From NCBI RefSeq assembly GCF_042650605.1, contig NZ_JBHSBN010000002.1, positions 248,001 through 312,000 on the forward strand: 64,000 nucleotides of DNA, read 5' to 3'. Origin of the DNA: Micromonospora_J zhanjiangensis. GTDB taxonomy: Bacteria > Actinomycetota > Actinomycetes > Mycobacteriales > Micromonosporaceae. The notes below the pieces were generated by a model. It was given only the letters and a program-made list of their open reading frames with translations, was not told where the DNA came from and made no database searches. Within the stretch, counting starts at the first letter, position 1, and each line of letters begins with the position of its first letter. Positions 49,551 to 58,958 of the stretch are shown here, piece by piece. The position numbers and the translations under genes are program-made.

Positions 49551-51920
49551 ATGACCGAGCAGAACACTCTCGGCACCCAGCACCGCACCGCCGTGATCGA
49601 CAACGGATCGTTCGGCACCCGCGAGATCACCTTCTCCACCGGCCGGCTCGCCAAGCAGGCCGCCGGCTCCGTCATCGCCCAGCTCGGCGAGACGGTCGTC
49701 CTCTCCGCCACCACCGCCGGCAAGCAGCCGAAGGAGCAGTTCGACTTCTTCCCGCTGACCGTCGACGTCGAGGAGCGGATGTACGCCGCGGGCCGGATCC
49801 CCGGCTCGTTCTTCCGCCGCGAGGGCCGGCCCAGCGAGGACGCCATCCTCACCTGCCGGCTGATCGACCGGCCGCTGCGCCCGTCGTTCGTCAAGGGCCT
49901 GCGCAACGAGGTCCAGGTCGTCGAGACGATCCTGGCGCTCGACCCGCAGCACCCGTACGACGTGGTGGCGATCAACGCCGCCTCGATGTCCACCAAGCTG
50001 TCCGGTCTGCCGTTCTCCGGCCCGATCGGGGCGACCCGGATGGCGCACGTGGACGGCCAGTGGGTGGCCTTCCCGACCCTGGAGGAGCTGGCCCGGGCCA
50101 CCTTCGACATGGTCGTGGCCGGCCGCGCGCTGCCGGACGGCGACGTCGCGATCATGATGGTCGAGGCCGAGGCCACCGAGCACACCGTGGCCCTGGTCGC
50201 CGGTGGCGCTCCCGCGCCGACCGAGGAGGTCGTCGCCAGCGGTCTGGAGGCCGCCAAGCCGGCCATCCGCGAGCTGTGCCGCGCGCAGAGCGAGCTGGCC
50301 GAGGTGGCCGCCAAGCCGGTCGCCGAGTTCCCGGTCTTCCTGGACTACCAGGACGACGTCTTCGAGGCCGTCGCGGGCGCCGTTCGTGGCGAGGTCGCCG
50401 AGGCGCTCAAGATCGCCGGCAAGGCCGAGCGTGAGGACACCCTCGACGGCATCAAGGAGCGGGTCAAGGAGCAGCTCGCCGAGCGGTTCGAGGGGCGGGA
50501 GAAGGAGCTCTCCGCAGCCTTCCGGTCGCTGACCAAGAGCGAGGTGCGCACCCGCGTCCTGCGCGAGCAGGTCCGCATCGACGGTCGCGGCCCGCGCGAC
50601 ATCCGGCCGCTGAGCGCCGAGATCGGCGTACTGCCGCGGGTGCACGGGTCGGCGCTGTTCGAGCGGGGCGAGACGCAGATCCTCGGCGTCACCACGCTGA
50701 ACATGCTCCGGATGGAGCAGACGCTGGACACCCTCGCGCCGGAGAAGTCCAAGCGCTACATGCACAACTACAACTTCCCGCCGTACTCGACCGGTGAGAC
50801 CGGCCGGGTCGGTTCGCCGAAGCGGCGCGAGATCGGCCACGGTGCGCTGGCCGAGCGGGCGCTGATCCCGGTGCTGCCCAGCCGGGAGGAGTTCCCGTAC
50901 GCCATCCGGCAGGTCTCCGAGGCGCTCGGTTCGAACGGGTCGACCTCAATGGGTTCGGTCTGCGCGTCCACGCTGGGCCTGCTGTCGGCCGGTGTGCCGC
51001 TGAAGGCGCCGGTCGCCGGCATCGCGATGGGCCTGATCTCCGACGAGGTGGAGGGCAAGACCCGGTACGTGACGCTGACCGACATCCTCGGCGCCGAGGA
51101 CGCGTTCGGTGACATGGACTTCAAGGTCGCCGGCACCCGGGACTTCGTCACCGCGCTGCAGCTGGACACCAAGCTCGACGGCATCCCGTCCGACGTGCTG
51201 GCCGCCGCGCTGCAGCAGGCGAACGAGGCCCGGCACACGATTCTCGACGTGATGCAGCGGGCGATCGAGGGTCCGGCCACGATGTCGGACTACGCGCCGC
51301 GGGTGACCACGGTGAAGATCCCGGTCGACAAGATCGGCATGGTGATCGGGCCCAAGGGTCAGACCATCAACGCCATCCAGGACGAGACCGGCGCCGAGAT
51401 CTCGATCGAGGACGACGGCACGATCTACGTCGGCGCGACCAACGGCCCGTCGGCCGAGGCCGCGGTGGAGCGGATCAACGCGATCGCCAACCCGACGCTG
51501 CCCAAGGTCGGCGAGAAGTACCTCGGCACCGTGGTGAAGACCGCCGCGTTCGGTGCCTTCATCTCGCTGCTGCCCGGCCGCGACGGGCTGCTGCACATCT
51601 CGAAGGTGGGCGACGGCAAGCGGGTCGAGAAGGTCGAGGACTTCCTCAACGTCGGCGACAAGGTCGAGGTGCAGATCGCCGACATCGACGCCCGCGGCAA
51701 GATCTACCTGGACAAGGTGCGACCGGAGGGTGAGGCCGCGCCGGCCGAGGCCGCCGGTGGCGAGCGTCCGTCCGGCCGGGACCGGGGCGACCGCGGTCCG
51801 CGGGACCGGGGCGACCGGGACCGCGGTGACCGTGGCCCCAGCCGCGGCGAGGGCGGCGAGGGCGGCGAGGGTGGCGAGGGCGGCGGCGAGCCGCGTCGGC
51901 GCCGTAGCCGGCACAGCTGA
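49551..51920 (+). CDS. pnp: Polyribonucleotide nucleotidyltransferase (PNPase)
   Basis: A 789-residue PNPase, a phosphorolytic 3'-5' exonuclease. Two RNase PH domains are present: the first around FDFFPLTVDVEERMYAAG, the second around RPLSAEIGVLPRVHGSALF and DILGAEDAFGDMDFK. A KH domain (KIGMVIGPKGQTINAIQ) and an S1 domain (YLGTVVKTAAFGAFISLLPG) follow. The tail is a charged repeat of RDRGD/GDRG and GGEG units, longer than in E. coli and typical of actinobacterial GpsI. The next gene starts seven bases later. Confidence 0.97.
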   Translation: MTEQNTLGTQHRTAVIDNGSFGTREITFSTGRLAKQAAGSVIAQLGETVVLSATTAGKQPKEQFDFFPLTVDVEERMYAAGRIPGSFFRREGRPSEDAILTCRLIDRPLRPSFVKGLRNEVQVVETILALDPQHPYDVVAINAASMSTKLSGLPFSGPIGATRMAHVDGQWVAFPTLEELARATFDMVVAGRALPDGDVAIMMVEAEATEHTVALVAGGAPAPTEEVVASGLEAAKPAIRELCRAQSELAEVAAKPVAEFPVFLDYQDDVFEAVAGAVRGEVAEALKIAGKAEREDTLDGIKERVKEQLAERFEGREKELSAAFRSLTKSEVRTRVLREQVRIDGRGPRDIRPLSAEIGVLPRVHGSALFERGETQILGVTTLNMLRMEQTLDTLAPEKSKRYMHNYNFPPYSTGETGRVGSPKRREIGHGALAERALIPVLPSREEFPYAIRQVSEALGSNGSTSMGSVCASTLGLLSAGVPLKAPVAGIAMGLISDEVEGKTRYVTLTDILGAEDAFGDMDFKVAGTRDFVTALQLDTKLDGIPSDVLAAALQQANEARHTILDVMQRAIEGPATMSDYAPRVTTVKIPVDKIGMVIGPKGQTINAIQDETGAEISIEDDGTIYVGATNGPSAEAAVERINAIANPTLPKVGEKYLGTVVKTAAFGAFISLLPGRDGLLHISKVGDGKRVEKVEDFLNVGDKVEVQIADIDARGKIYLDKVRPEGEAAPAEAAGGERPSGRDRGDRGPRDRGDRDRGDRGPSRGEGGEGGEGGEGGGEPRRRRSRHS

Positions 51921-51927
51921 CCGCCGG

Positions 51928-53289
51928 ATGACCCCTCCGGCACGGGCCGGATCGACCGACCCCGGGCCCGGCGCGCAGGCGCCGGCCCGGGCGGTCACCC
52001 GGACCCTGACCAGCGATCCGTTGGGCGGCACCGTACGACGTACCGTGCTGCCCAGCGGGCTGCGGGTGCTCACCGAGGCCATCCCGACGACGCGCAGCGT
52101 GTCGTTCGGCATCTGGGTGGCGGTCGGCTCGCGGGACGAGACCGGGCCGCTGGCCGGGGTCTCGCACTTCCTGGAGCACCTGCTGTTCAAGGGCACCCGC
52201 AAGCGCACCGCGCTCGACATCTCGGCCGAGATCGAGGCGGTGGGTGGTGAGACGAACGCCTTCACCACCAAGGAGTACACGTGCTACTACGCGCGGGTGC
52301 TGGACGAGGACCTGCCGCTGGCGATCGACGTGATGTGCGACCTGGTGGCCGACTCCGTCCTCGACCCGGCGGACGTGGAGACCGAGCGCGGGGTGATCCT
52401 CGAAGAGATCGCCATGCACGACGACGAGCCGGGCGACGAGGTGCACGACCTGTTCGCCGAGGCGGTGTACGGCAGCCATCCGCTCGGCCGGCTCATCTCC
52501 GGCACCGAGGAGACCGTCACGCCGATGACCCGGCGGCAGATCCACGGCTTCTACCGGCGCCGCTACACCGCGCCGTCGATCGTGATCGCCGCCGCCGGCA
52601 ACCTGGACCACGCCGCCGTCGTCAAACTGGTCCGGCAGGCGGTCCGCGGTACGCCGCTCGACTCCGCCCCGGCCGGGCCGTCGGCGCACCGGCCGGGCAG
52701 CCCGGTCGCGCGTACCCGGTCGGCCCGGACGCTGGTCGAGCACAAGGACACCGAGCAGGCGCACCTGATGCTCGGCTGTCCCGGCATCGGACGGCTGGAC
52801 GACCGGCGGTTCGCGCTCAGCGTGCTGAACAACGTGCTCGGTGGCGGGATGTCCAGCCGGCTGTTCCAGGAGATCCGGGAACGGCGGGGCCTTGCCTACT
52901 CGGTCTACTCCTACGCCAGCCAGTACGCCGACAGCGGCCTGTTCGGCGTCTACGCCGGCTGCGCGCCGGGCAAGGCCGACGAGGTGCTGGAACTGATCCG
53001 GTCCGAGTTGGCGACCACCGCCCGGCAGGGCATCTCGGCGGCGGAACTCGCCCGCGGCAAGGGCATGGTGAAGGGCGCGTACGTGCTCGGGCTGGAGGAC
53101 ACCGGTTCCCGGATGAGCCGGCTGGCCAAGGGCGAACTGCTCTTCGGTGACCTGCTGTCGGTGGACGAGCTGCTGGCCCAGGTCGACGCGGTCACCGCCG
53201 AGCAGGTCAACACGCTGGCCGCCGAGCTGCTCAGCCGGCCGATGTCGTTGGCCGTGGTGGGGCCGTTCGACGAGGGCTCCTTCGCCTGA
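51928..53289 (+). CDS. M16-family zinc peptidase (PepR-like)
   Basis: A 453-residue M16 peptidase. The inverted zinc motif is H80-F-L-E83-H84 in GVSHFLEHLLFKGT. The third ligand is the Glu in VETERGVILEEIAMHDDEP. The C-terminal half carries the R/Y motif in RERRGLAYSVYSYASQY. An M16 gene directly after pnp is conserved in mycobacteria (PepR). It probably degrades peptides in the cytoplasm. The ATG at 51928 lies just after the pnp stop; the first 25 residues are not conserved. Confidence 0.93.
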   Translation: MTPPARAGSTDPGPGAQAPARAVTRTLTSDPLGGTVRRTVLPSGLRVLTEAIPTTRSVSFGIWVAVGSRDETGPLAGVSHFLEHLLFKGTRKRTALDISAEIEAVGGETNAFTTKEYTCYYARVLDEDLPLAIDVMCDLVADSVLDPADVETERGVILEEIAMHDDEPGDEVHDLFAEAVYGSHPLGRLISGTEETVTPMTRRQIHGFYRRRYTAPSIVIAAAGNLDHAAVVKLVRQAVRGTPLDSAPAGPSAHRPGSPVARTRSARTLVEHKDTEQAHLMLGCPGIGRLDDRRFALSVLNNVLGGGMSSRLFQEIRERRGLAYSVYSYASQYADSGLFGVYAGCAPGKADEVLELIRSELATTARQGISAAELARGKGMVKGAYVLGLEDTGSRMSRLAKGELLFGDLLSVDELLAQVDAVTAEQVNTLAAELLSRPMSLAVVGPFDEGSFA

Positions 53290-53385
53290 ATCCGGCCGCC
53301 GGCCTGGCTTGCGCTTGTCGCGAGTGGCTTTTGCCGGGGCATGGTGTTGCCGGCGGGGCGTCCGGGTTGGGATAGGTTGTGGTCC

Positions 53386-54174
53386 GTGAGTGACGTGCGC
53401 GAAGCGCTGGACGGGAAGCCCGACGAGCCGATCCGGGTGGGGGTGCTGGGCGCGCGCGGGCGGATGGGCGCCGAGGTGTGCCGGGCCGTCGACGGCACCG
53501 ACGATCTCGACCTGGTGGCGGCGGTCGACGAGGGCGACGAACTGTCCGCGGTAGCGGACGCCGGTGCCCGGGTGGTCGTCGACTTCACCACGCCGGACGC
53601 GGTGATGGACAACCTGCGCTGGTGCGTGGACCAGGGCATCCATGCCGTGGTCGGCACCACCGGGTTCACCGGGCAGCGGTTGGACCAGGTGCGGGACTGG
53701 CTGTCGGACCGGCCCGGGGTCGGCGTGGTGATCGCGCCCAACTTCGGCATCGGCGCGGTGCTGATGATGCAGTTCGCCGCCAGGGCCGCCCGGTTCTTCG
53801 AATCGGTGGAGATCATCGAGCAGCACCACCCGCGCAAGCTCGACGCGCCCAGCGGCACCGCCACGTACACCGCCCGGGCGATCGCGCGGGCCCGGGCCGA
53901 GGCCGGTCTCGGCCCGGCCCCGGACGCCACCAAGGACGAGGTGCCGGGCGCCCGGGGAGCGGAGATCGACGGCGTACGCGTGCACGCCGTCCGGGCCGCC
54001 GGCCTGGTCGCGCACCAGGAGGTGCTGTTCGGCACCACCGGCGAGACGCTCACCATTCGGCACGACTCGTACGACCGGGTCTCGTTCATGCCCGGCGTGC
54101 TGCTCGCGGTCCGGTCGGTCGTACGCCGGCCGGGGCTCACGGTCGGCCTGGACGCCCTGCTGGACGACGGGTGA
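53386..54174 (+). CDS. dapB: 4-hydroxy-tetrahydrodipicolinate reductase
   Basis: A 262-residue DapB of the lysine/diaminopimelate pathway. The nucleotide-binding loop is VGVLGARGRMG, the active-site His-His is in EIIEQHHPRKLDAPSGTA with the following Lys, and NFGIGAVLMMQFA is family-typical. The GTG at 53386 is preferred because TAGGTT (53373-53378) points to a leaderless start there. An in-frame upstream ATG at 53341 would add 15 residues. It overlaps the start of a decayed GNAT gene. Confidence 0.95.
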   Translation: MSDVREALDGKPDEPIRVGVLGARGRMGAEVCRAVDGTDDLDLVAAVDEGDELSAVADAGARVVVDFTTPDAVMDNLRWCVDQGIHAVVGTTGFTGQRLDQVRDWLSDRPGVGVVIAPNFGIGAVLMMQFAARAARFFESVEIIEQHHPRKLDAPSGTATYTARAIARARAEAGLGPAPDATKDEVPGARGAEIDGVRVHAVRAAGLVAHQEVLFGTTGETLTIRHDSYDRVSFMPGVLLAVRSVVRRPGLTVGLDALLDDG

Positions 54175-54353
54175 GTTCGACCGTCGCCACCCGGCTGCCC
54201 CGGTTGGCCGATCAGCAGGGCTGCCCGGCGGTGCGGCTGTCGTAGCACCCCGACAACCGCGCCGCCGCCGCGCTCTACGCGTCGTGGGGCTTCGTGCCGA
54301 CCGGCCCGCTGGAGGGCGACGAGGTGGTGGTCGAGCTGGCCGGGGACCGCTGA
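54171..54353 (+). pseudogene. Remnant of a GNAT acetyltransferase
   Basis: The frame from 54171 reads LPRLADQQGCPAVRLS, then an in-frame TAG (54243-54245), then HPDNRAAAALYASWGFVPTG and a tail to the TGA at 54351-54353. NxxAxxLYxxxGF is the signature of the last motif of GNAT N-acetyltransferases. Only about 60 codons remain, so the gene lost its N-terminal half and acquired a stop. The GTG overlaps the dapB stop. The remnant's last 79 bases are antisense to the end of the debranching gene. Confidence 0.75.
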
Positions 54354-56428
54354 CCGGGCAGTTCCGGCCGGATCAGCCGCAGGGCGGCGGGCAGGCCGGC
54401 GAGGGTGGCGGCGCCGGTCCGGTCGACGGCGACGTCGACCGGCGTACCGGCGATCCGTAGCCGCTGTGCCGACACCGCGCCGAACGGCGTGCCGGGCAGC
54501 GGTCGCAGCTCGACCCGGCCGGCCGGTACGTCCGGGTAGAGGCCCACCGCCGTCTGCAGCAGCACCACCGCCGCGGCGGCCGACCAGGCCTGCGGCGCGC
54601 AGGCCGCCGGGTACGGTGCCGGCCGGCTCATGGTCTGCCGGTCGTCCCCGCCGTACAGCTCGGGCAGCCGGAAGTCGAACGCCTCGGCGGCGGTGAGCAG
54701 TCCGTCGGCGAGCGTGGCGGCCGGGCCGGGGAAGCCGGCGCGGGCCAGCCCGGCCAGCACGATCGCCGTGTCGTGCGACCAGATCGACCCGCAGTGGTAC
54801 GACAGCGGACTGAACCCGGCGTCCTTGGTCGACATGGTGCGCAGGCCGTAACCGCCGGACATCTCCGGTGTGGCGAGTACGGCGGCGACCTGCTCGGACT
54901 CCCGTTCGGACAGCAGGCCGGTGCCGAGCAGGTGGCCGATGTTGCTGGTCAGCGAGTCGACCGGCCGCTTGTCGCGGTCCAGCGCCAGGGCCGGGTGGGC
55001 GCCCAGCGGGCCGTCCACCCAGAACCGGGCCCGGAAGCGTTCGGCCAGCGCGCCGGCGTAGTCGCGCCAGCGTTGCCCGCCCGGCCGGCCGAACGCGTCC
55101 AGCAGGTCCGCCCCGTGCACCGCGGCCTGGTACGCGTAGCCCTGCACCTCGGCCAGCGCGATCGGTGGCGGGGCCAGGCCGCCGTCCCGGAACCGGACGG
55201 CGTCGCCGGAGTCCTTCCAGCCCTGGTTGGCCAGTCCGCTGCCGGTGGCGTCGATGTATTCGACGAAGCCGTCGCCGTCCGGGTCGGCGTGCTCGGCCAG
55301 CCAGCCCAGCGCCGCCTCCAGGTGCGGCAGCAGCGGCCGGACCTGTTCGGCCGGCAGGCCCCAGCGCCAGGCGTCGTGCAGCAGGGACACCCAGAGCAGG
55401 GTGGCGTCCACGGTGCCGTAGTAGGTCGCCGGGATGTGCCGGCCCTCGTCGTCGATGACGAACTCGTGCCGGCGCAGCTCATGCATGATCTTGCCGGGGG
55501 CCTCGCCGGAGGTCGGATCGAGCCGGGTGCCCTGCCGGCCGGCGAGGACCCGCAGCGTGCTGCCGGCCAGGTCGGTGCCGAGCGGCAGCAGCATCCGGGC
55601 GGCCCAGATGCTGTCCCGGCCGAACAGGGTCAGGAACCAGGGCACGCCCGCGCCGAGGAACTCCTCGTGCGGGGCGGCGGCCTCGGCCAGCCGCAGCGAC
55701 GTCAGGTCGTCGAGGGAGCGGTCGAGCAGTCGTACCAGTCGACGGTCGTCGGCCCGGGCGGCGGGCCGGGACCAGGGCGGTTCCCCGGCCGGGGCGACCA
55801 CGACGGCCTTCGGGTCGTCCACCCGCAGTTGCCAGCGCAGCACCGTACGCTGCCGCGGCGCGAGGTCGATCGGCCAGCTCAGCCGGGGCGCGCCGGCCGG
55901 GTCGGTGCCGGCGGTGGCGTCGGTCCCGGTGACCGTGACGGTGATGTCGTCGGCGGACCAGCGCAGCTCTCCGGGCTCGCCGAGCTTCGCGTCCAGCGCG
56001 GTCACCGGCAGGCCCGACTTGACCGTCTCGATCGGGGCCAGGTCACACGCCAGGTCGACGGTGAGGGTGGCCCGTACCGGCCCGGCGGCGGTGCTGGTGA
56101 CCTCGATCTCCTCGGTGAGGCCGCGCGCGGTGACCCGGCGGATCCGGTCGATCCGGACGGTGGGGTCGGGGCCCGGGTCACCGAGCCAGCGGACCAGGCT
56201 GACGAACCGGGTGCTGTGCGTCCCGTCCCGACTGTCCGCGATCGCCTCGGGCTCCCGGCCGTCGACCCGCAACTCGGCCCGGGAGAGCACCCGGGCGTCC
56301 GCGTGGAACACACCCTGGACACCCGCGCCCGATCTGATCTGGCCGGCGGCGTCACTGAGCGCGCTGGTGGGCGCGAACACGACGCTGACCAGGTCATGCA
56401 GCAGCGGCTGGAGATGGCGATCGGTCAC
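54275..56428 (-). CDS. Glycogen-debranching-type (amylo-alpha-1,6-glucosidase-like) protein
   Basis: A 717-residue protein of the bacterial glycogen-debranching class. An N-terminal beta-sandwich domain (GDE_N_bis type) runs to about residue 220, with VFHADARVLSRAELRVDG. An (alpha/alpha)6-barrel follows, with VPWFLTLFGRDSIWAARMLL and GSGLANQGWKDSGDAV. It probably cleaves or trims oligosaccharides, matching the divergent LacI/sugar-importer genes. The GTG at 56428 has AGGAG upstream. The last 26 residues, after the LIRPELPGQ end, are read antisense through the GNAT remnant and are not expected in homologues. Confidence 0.85.
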   Translation of the reverse strand: MTDRHLQPLLHDLVSVVFAPTSALSDAAGQIRSGAGVQGVFHADARVLSRAELRVDGREPEAIADSRDGTHSTRFVSLVRWLGDPGPDPTVRIDRIRRVTARGLTEEIEVTSTAAGPVRATLTVDLACDLAPIETVKSGLPVTALDAKLGEPGELRWSADDITVTVTGTDATAGTDPAGAPRLSWPIDLAPRQRTVLRWQLRVDDPKAVVVAPAGEPPWSRPAARADDRRLVRLLDRSLDDLTSLRLAEAAAPHEEFLGAGVPWFLTLFGRDSIWAARMLLPLGTDLAGSTLRVLAGRQGTRLDPTSGEAPGKIMHELRRHEFVIDDEGRHIPATYYGTVDATLLWVSLLHDAWRWGLPAEQVRPLLPHLEAALGWLAEHADPDGDGFVEYIDATGSGLANQGWKDSGDAVRFRDGGLAPPPIALAEVQGYAYQAAVHGADLLDAFGRPGGQRWRDYAGALAERFRARFWVDGPLGAHPALALDRDKRPVDSLTSNIGHLLGTGLLSERESEQVAAVLATPEMSGGYGLRTMSTKDAGFSPLSYHCGSIWSHDTAIVLAGLARAGFPGPAATLADGLLTAAEAFDFRLPELYGGDDRQTMSRPAPYPAACAPQAWSAAAAVVLLQTAVGLYPDVPAGRVELRPLPGTPFGAVSAQRLRIAGTPVDVAVDRTGAATLAGLPAALRLIRPELPGQRSPASSTTTSSPSSGPVGTKPHDA

Positions 56429-56495
56429 GGGGGCTCCTGACGCGGTGGGCGGAACGGGTCTCTTGACAGATCGTTCCGGGCGGTGCAAAGTGCGA

Positions 56496-56552
56496 AAACG
56501 TTTCCGTAACTTGAACGATCCAATAATGCCTCACTACGGTTTGAACGTTCAA
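56496..56552. promoter_or_regulatory. LacI-type operator cluster
   Basis: Three candidate operators lie between the divergent genes: AAACGTTT at 56496-56503 (within GAAAACGTTTCC), an imperfect TTGAACGATCCAA at 56511-56523, and the perfect palindrome TTGAACGTTCAA at 56541-56552. All centre on CG or near-CG as LacI-family sites do. A possible promoter (TTGACA at 56463-56468, CAAAGT at 56486-56491, spacing 17) precedes them. LacI binding is inferred. Confidence 0.65.
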
Positions 56553-56570
56553 GATGGCTGGAGGGATTGA

Positions 56571-57566
56571 GTGGCGCAGAAGGTGACCATCGCGACGGTG
56601 GCTCGGCACGCCCAGGTGAGCCGCCAGACCGTCTCCAATGTCCTCAACGCCCCGCACATCGTGCGCGAGGAGACCCGGGAGCGGGTCCGCGCGTCCATCG
56701 CCACGCTCGGTTACCGGGCCAACCAGGCCGCCCGACAGATGCGGACCGGACGGTCCCGCCTGATCGCGGTACGGATCGAGCCCACCCGGGACGGGATCAA
56801 CGGCTCGGTGCTGGACCGTTTCCTGCACGGGCTGACCGAGGCCGCCGGTGCCGCGGGCTACCGGGTGCTGCTGTATCCGGCCGCCGACGCGGCCGGTGAG
56901 ATCGCCACCTACGACGACCTGCTCGGCGCGTACGAGCTGGACGGTTTCGTCCTCACCCACACCGACCACGGCGACGCCCGGGCCGACTGGCTGGCCGAGC
57001 ACGGCGTGCCGTTCGTGACCTTCGGCCGCCCGTGGGACGACCCGGGCCGGCACTCCTGGGTCGACGTCGACGGCGCCGAGGGGACGGCCCAGGCCACCCG
57101 GCACCTGATCGGTGCCGGCCACCGACGGATCGCCTTCGTGGGTTGGCCGGCCGGTTCCGGGGTCGGCGACGACCGGCGGGCCGGCTGGCGGTCCACGCTG
57201 ACCGCGGCCGGCCTGGACCCGACCGGCCTGGACCGGGAGACCCCGGACGGCATCCGGCAGGGCGAACAGGTGGCCCGGGAGTTGCTCGACCACGCCGACC
57301 CGCCCACCGCGCTGGTCTGCACCAGCGACTCGCTCGCCGTCGGCGCGCTCCGGGCGGTACGCGAACTCGGCCACCCGGCCGCCGTCACCGGGTTCGACGA
57401 CACGCCGGTCGCCCAGGTGATCGGCCTGACCAGCGTCAGTCAGCCGCTGGCCGAGGTGGCGGCCCGATGCATGGACCTGCTCGTCGCCCTGCTCGACGGC
57501 GCGCGGCCGACCCCGCCCGACCCGGTCCTGCTGGCGCCGACCCTGGTGCTCCGGCAGACCACCTGA
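56571..57566 (+). CDS. LacI-family transcriptional regulator
   Basis: A 331-residue LacI-type repressor. The HTH reads VTIATVARHAQVSRQTVSNV, the hinge helix is NQAARQMRTGRSR, and the effector domain has GFVLTHTDHGDARADWL and TALVCTSDSLAVGALRAV. It sits upstream of a sugar ABC importer and divergent from the debranching gene, so it probably controls both through the intergenic palindromes. The GTG is preceded by GGAGGG. The inducer is unknown, presumably an oligosaccharide. Confidence 0.93.
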   Translation: MAQKVTIATVARHAQVSRQTVSNVLNAPHIVREETRERVRASIATLGYRANQAARQMRTGRSRLIAVRIEPTRDGINGSVLDRFLHGLTEAAGAAGYRVLLYPAADAAGEIATYDDLLGAYELDGFVLTHTDHGDARADWLAEHGVPFVTFGRPWDDPGRHSWVDVDGAEGTAQATRHLIGAGHRRIAFVGWPAGSGVGDDRRAGWRSTLTAAGLDPTGLDRETPDGIRQGEQVARELLDHADPPTALVCTSDSLAVGALRAVRELGHPAAVTGFDDTPVAQVIGLTSVSQPLAEVAARCMDLLVALLDGARPTPPDPVLLAPTLVLRQTT

Positions 57567-57608
57567 CCATTTGTTCCCCCGTCCGCACCCCCCTAGAGAG
57601 AGAGTGAC

Positions 57609-58856
57609 ATGGCAAGAGGATCGTTCCGTCGCGCGGCGCTGGCCGGACTGGCCGCCACCGCGCTGTTCGGTTCCGCGGCCTGCGGCAGCGGCTTCAACGA
57701 CGACAAGAAATCGGCCGACCAGAAGAGCGGGCCGGCGGCGCTGCAGATCCTGATCGGCTCGTCCGGCGAGGCCGAGACCAAGGCCGTGCAGGAGGCGGCC
57801 AGCAAGTGGGCCGGCTCGACCGGCAACACCGCCACGGTCACCCCGGCCCAGGACCTCACCCAGCAGCTCGGGCAGGCCCTCGCCGGCGGCACCCCGCCGG
57901 ACGTCTTCTACGTGGACGCGAGCCGGTTCGCCGACTACGCCAGCGTCGGCGCCCTGGAACCGTACGGCGACAAGATCAGCAACTCCGGCGACTTCTACGA
58001 GAACCTGCGCACCTCGTTCACGTACGACGGGAAGCTCTACTGCGCGCCCAAGGACTTCTCCACCCTCGCACTGCAGATCAACACCGACCTGTGGCAGAAG
58101 GCCGGGCTGACCGACGCGGACATCCCGACCACCTGGGAGCAGTTGACCGCGAGCGCCCAGAAGCTCAAGGCCAAGGGCATCACCCCGCTGGCGCTCGGCG
58201 ACACCCGGGACCGGGTCGGCGCCTTCATGCGGCAGGCCGGCGGTTGGCTGACCAGCGACGACGGCAAGACCGCGACCGTCGACACTCCGGAGAACCTGCA
58301 GGCCCTGCAGTACGCCAAGTCGCTGCTCACCGCCGGGCTCGCGAAGTACCCGAAGCAGCTCGACTCGGGCTGGTCCGGTGAGGCGTTCGGCAAGGGCAAG
58401 GCGGCGATGACCATCGAGGGCAACTGGATCAAGGGCGCCCTGCAGAACGACTACCCCAACATCAAGTACACCGTGCACCCGCTGCCGGCCGGCCCGAAGG
58501 GCAAGGGCACGCTCTCCTTCACCAACTGCTGGGGCATCGCCGCGAAGAGCAAGTTCAAGGATCAGGCGATCAAGTTCGTCGAGGCGATGACCACCGCCGA
58601 CCAGCAGATGACCTTCGCCAAGGCGTTCGGCGTCATGCCGTCGCGGCAGTCGGCCAAGGACGCGTACACCGCGGCGTTCCCCACCGACAAGCCGTTCATC
58701 GAGGGCGCCGAGTACGCGCACGGCCCGGTGAACGCCCCGAAGATGGACAGCGTGCTCAGCGACCTGGACACCGGCATCCAGGGACTCGCCGGGGGTGACC
58801 CCAAGGCCCTGCTGGCCCGGGTTCAGAAGAACGCCGAGGCCGCCCTCAAGGGCTGA
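57609..58856 (+). CDS. Sugar ABC transporter substrate-binding lipoprotein
   Basis: A 415-residue extracellular binding protein. The signal peptide RRAALAGLAATALFGSAACG ends in the lipobox SAACG, so it is lipidated at about residue 25. The mature part has the carbohydrate-binding family pattern: GTPPDVFYVDASRFADYASV, LYCAPKDFSTLALQINTDLW and FGKGKAAMTIEGNWI. It delivers a sugar, probably a maltodextrin-like glucan, to the two downstream permeases. An intercistronic hairpin separates it from them. Confidence 0.94.
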   Translation: MARGSFRRAALAGLAATALFGSAACGSGFNDDKKSADQKSGPAALQILIGSSGEAETKAVQEAASKWAGSTGNTATVTPAQDLTQQLGQALAGGTPPDVFYVDASRFADYASVGALEPYGDKISNSGDFYENLRTSFTYDGKLYCAPKDFSTLALQINTDLWQKAGLTDADIPTTWEQLTASAQKLKAKGITPLALGDTRDRVGAFMRQAGGWLTSDDGKTATVDTPENLQALQYAKSLLTAGLAKYPKQLDSGWSGEAFGKGKAAMTIEGNWIKGALQNDYPNIKYTVHPLPAGPKGKGTLSFTNCWGIAAKSKFKDQAIKFVEAMTTADQQMTFAKAFGVMPSRQSAKDAYTAAFPTDKPFIEGAEYAHGPVNAPKMDSVLSDLDTGIQGLAGGDPKALLARVQKNAEAALKG

Positions 58857-58869
58857 CCCACGCGCCGCG

Positions 58870-58913
58870 GGCGGACCCCGCCGGTCCTGGCACCGGCGCC
58901 GGCGGGGTCCGCC
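58870..58913 (+). terminator. 15-bp hairpin between binding-protein and permease genes
   Basis: GGCGGACCCCGCCGG (58870-58884) pairs perfectly with CCGGCGGGGTCCGCC (58899-58913) over a 14-base loop, 13 bases after the stop. It can act as a partial terminator or 3' stabiliser, giving more binding protein than permease. Confidence 0.7.
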
Positions 58914-58958
58914 TGTCATCCGGTCCACCCACGAGACACCACGAGAAGGGAGGAAAGC

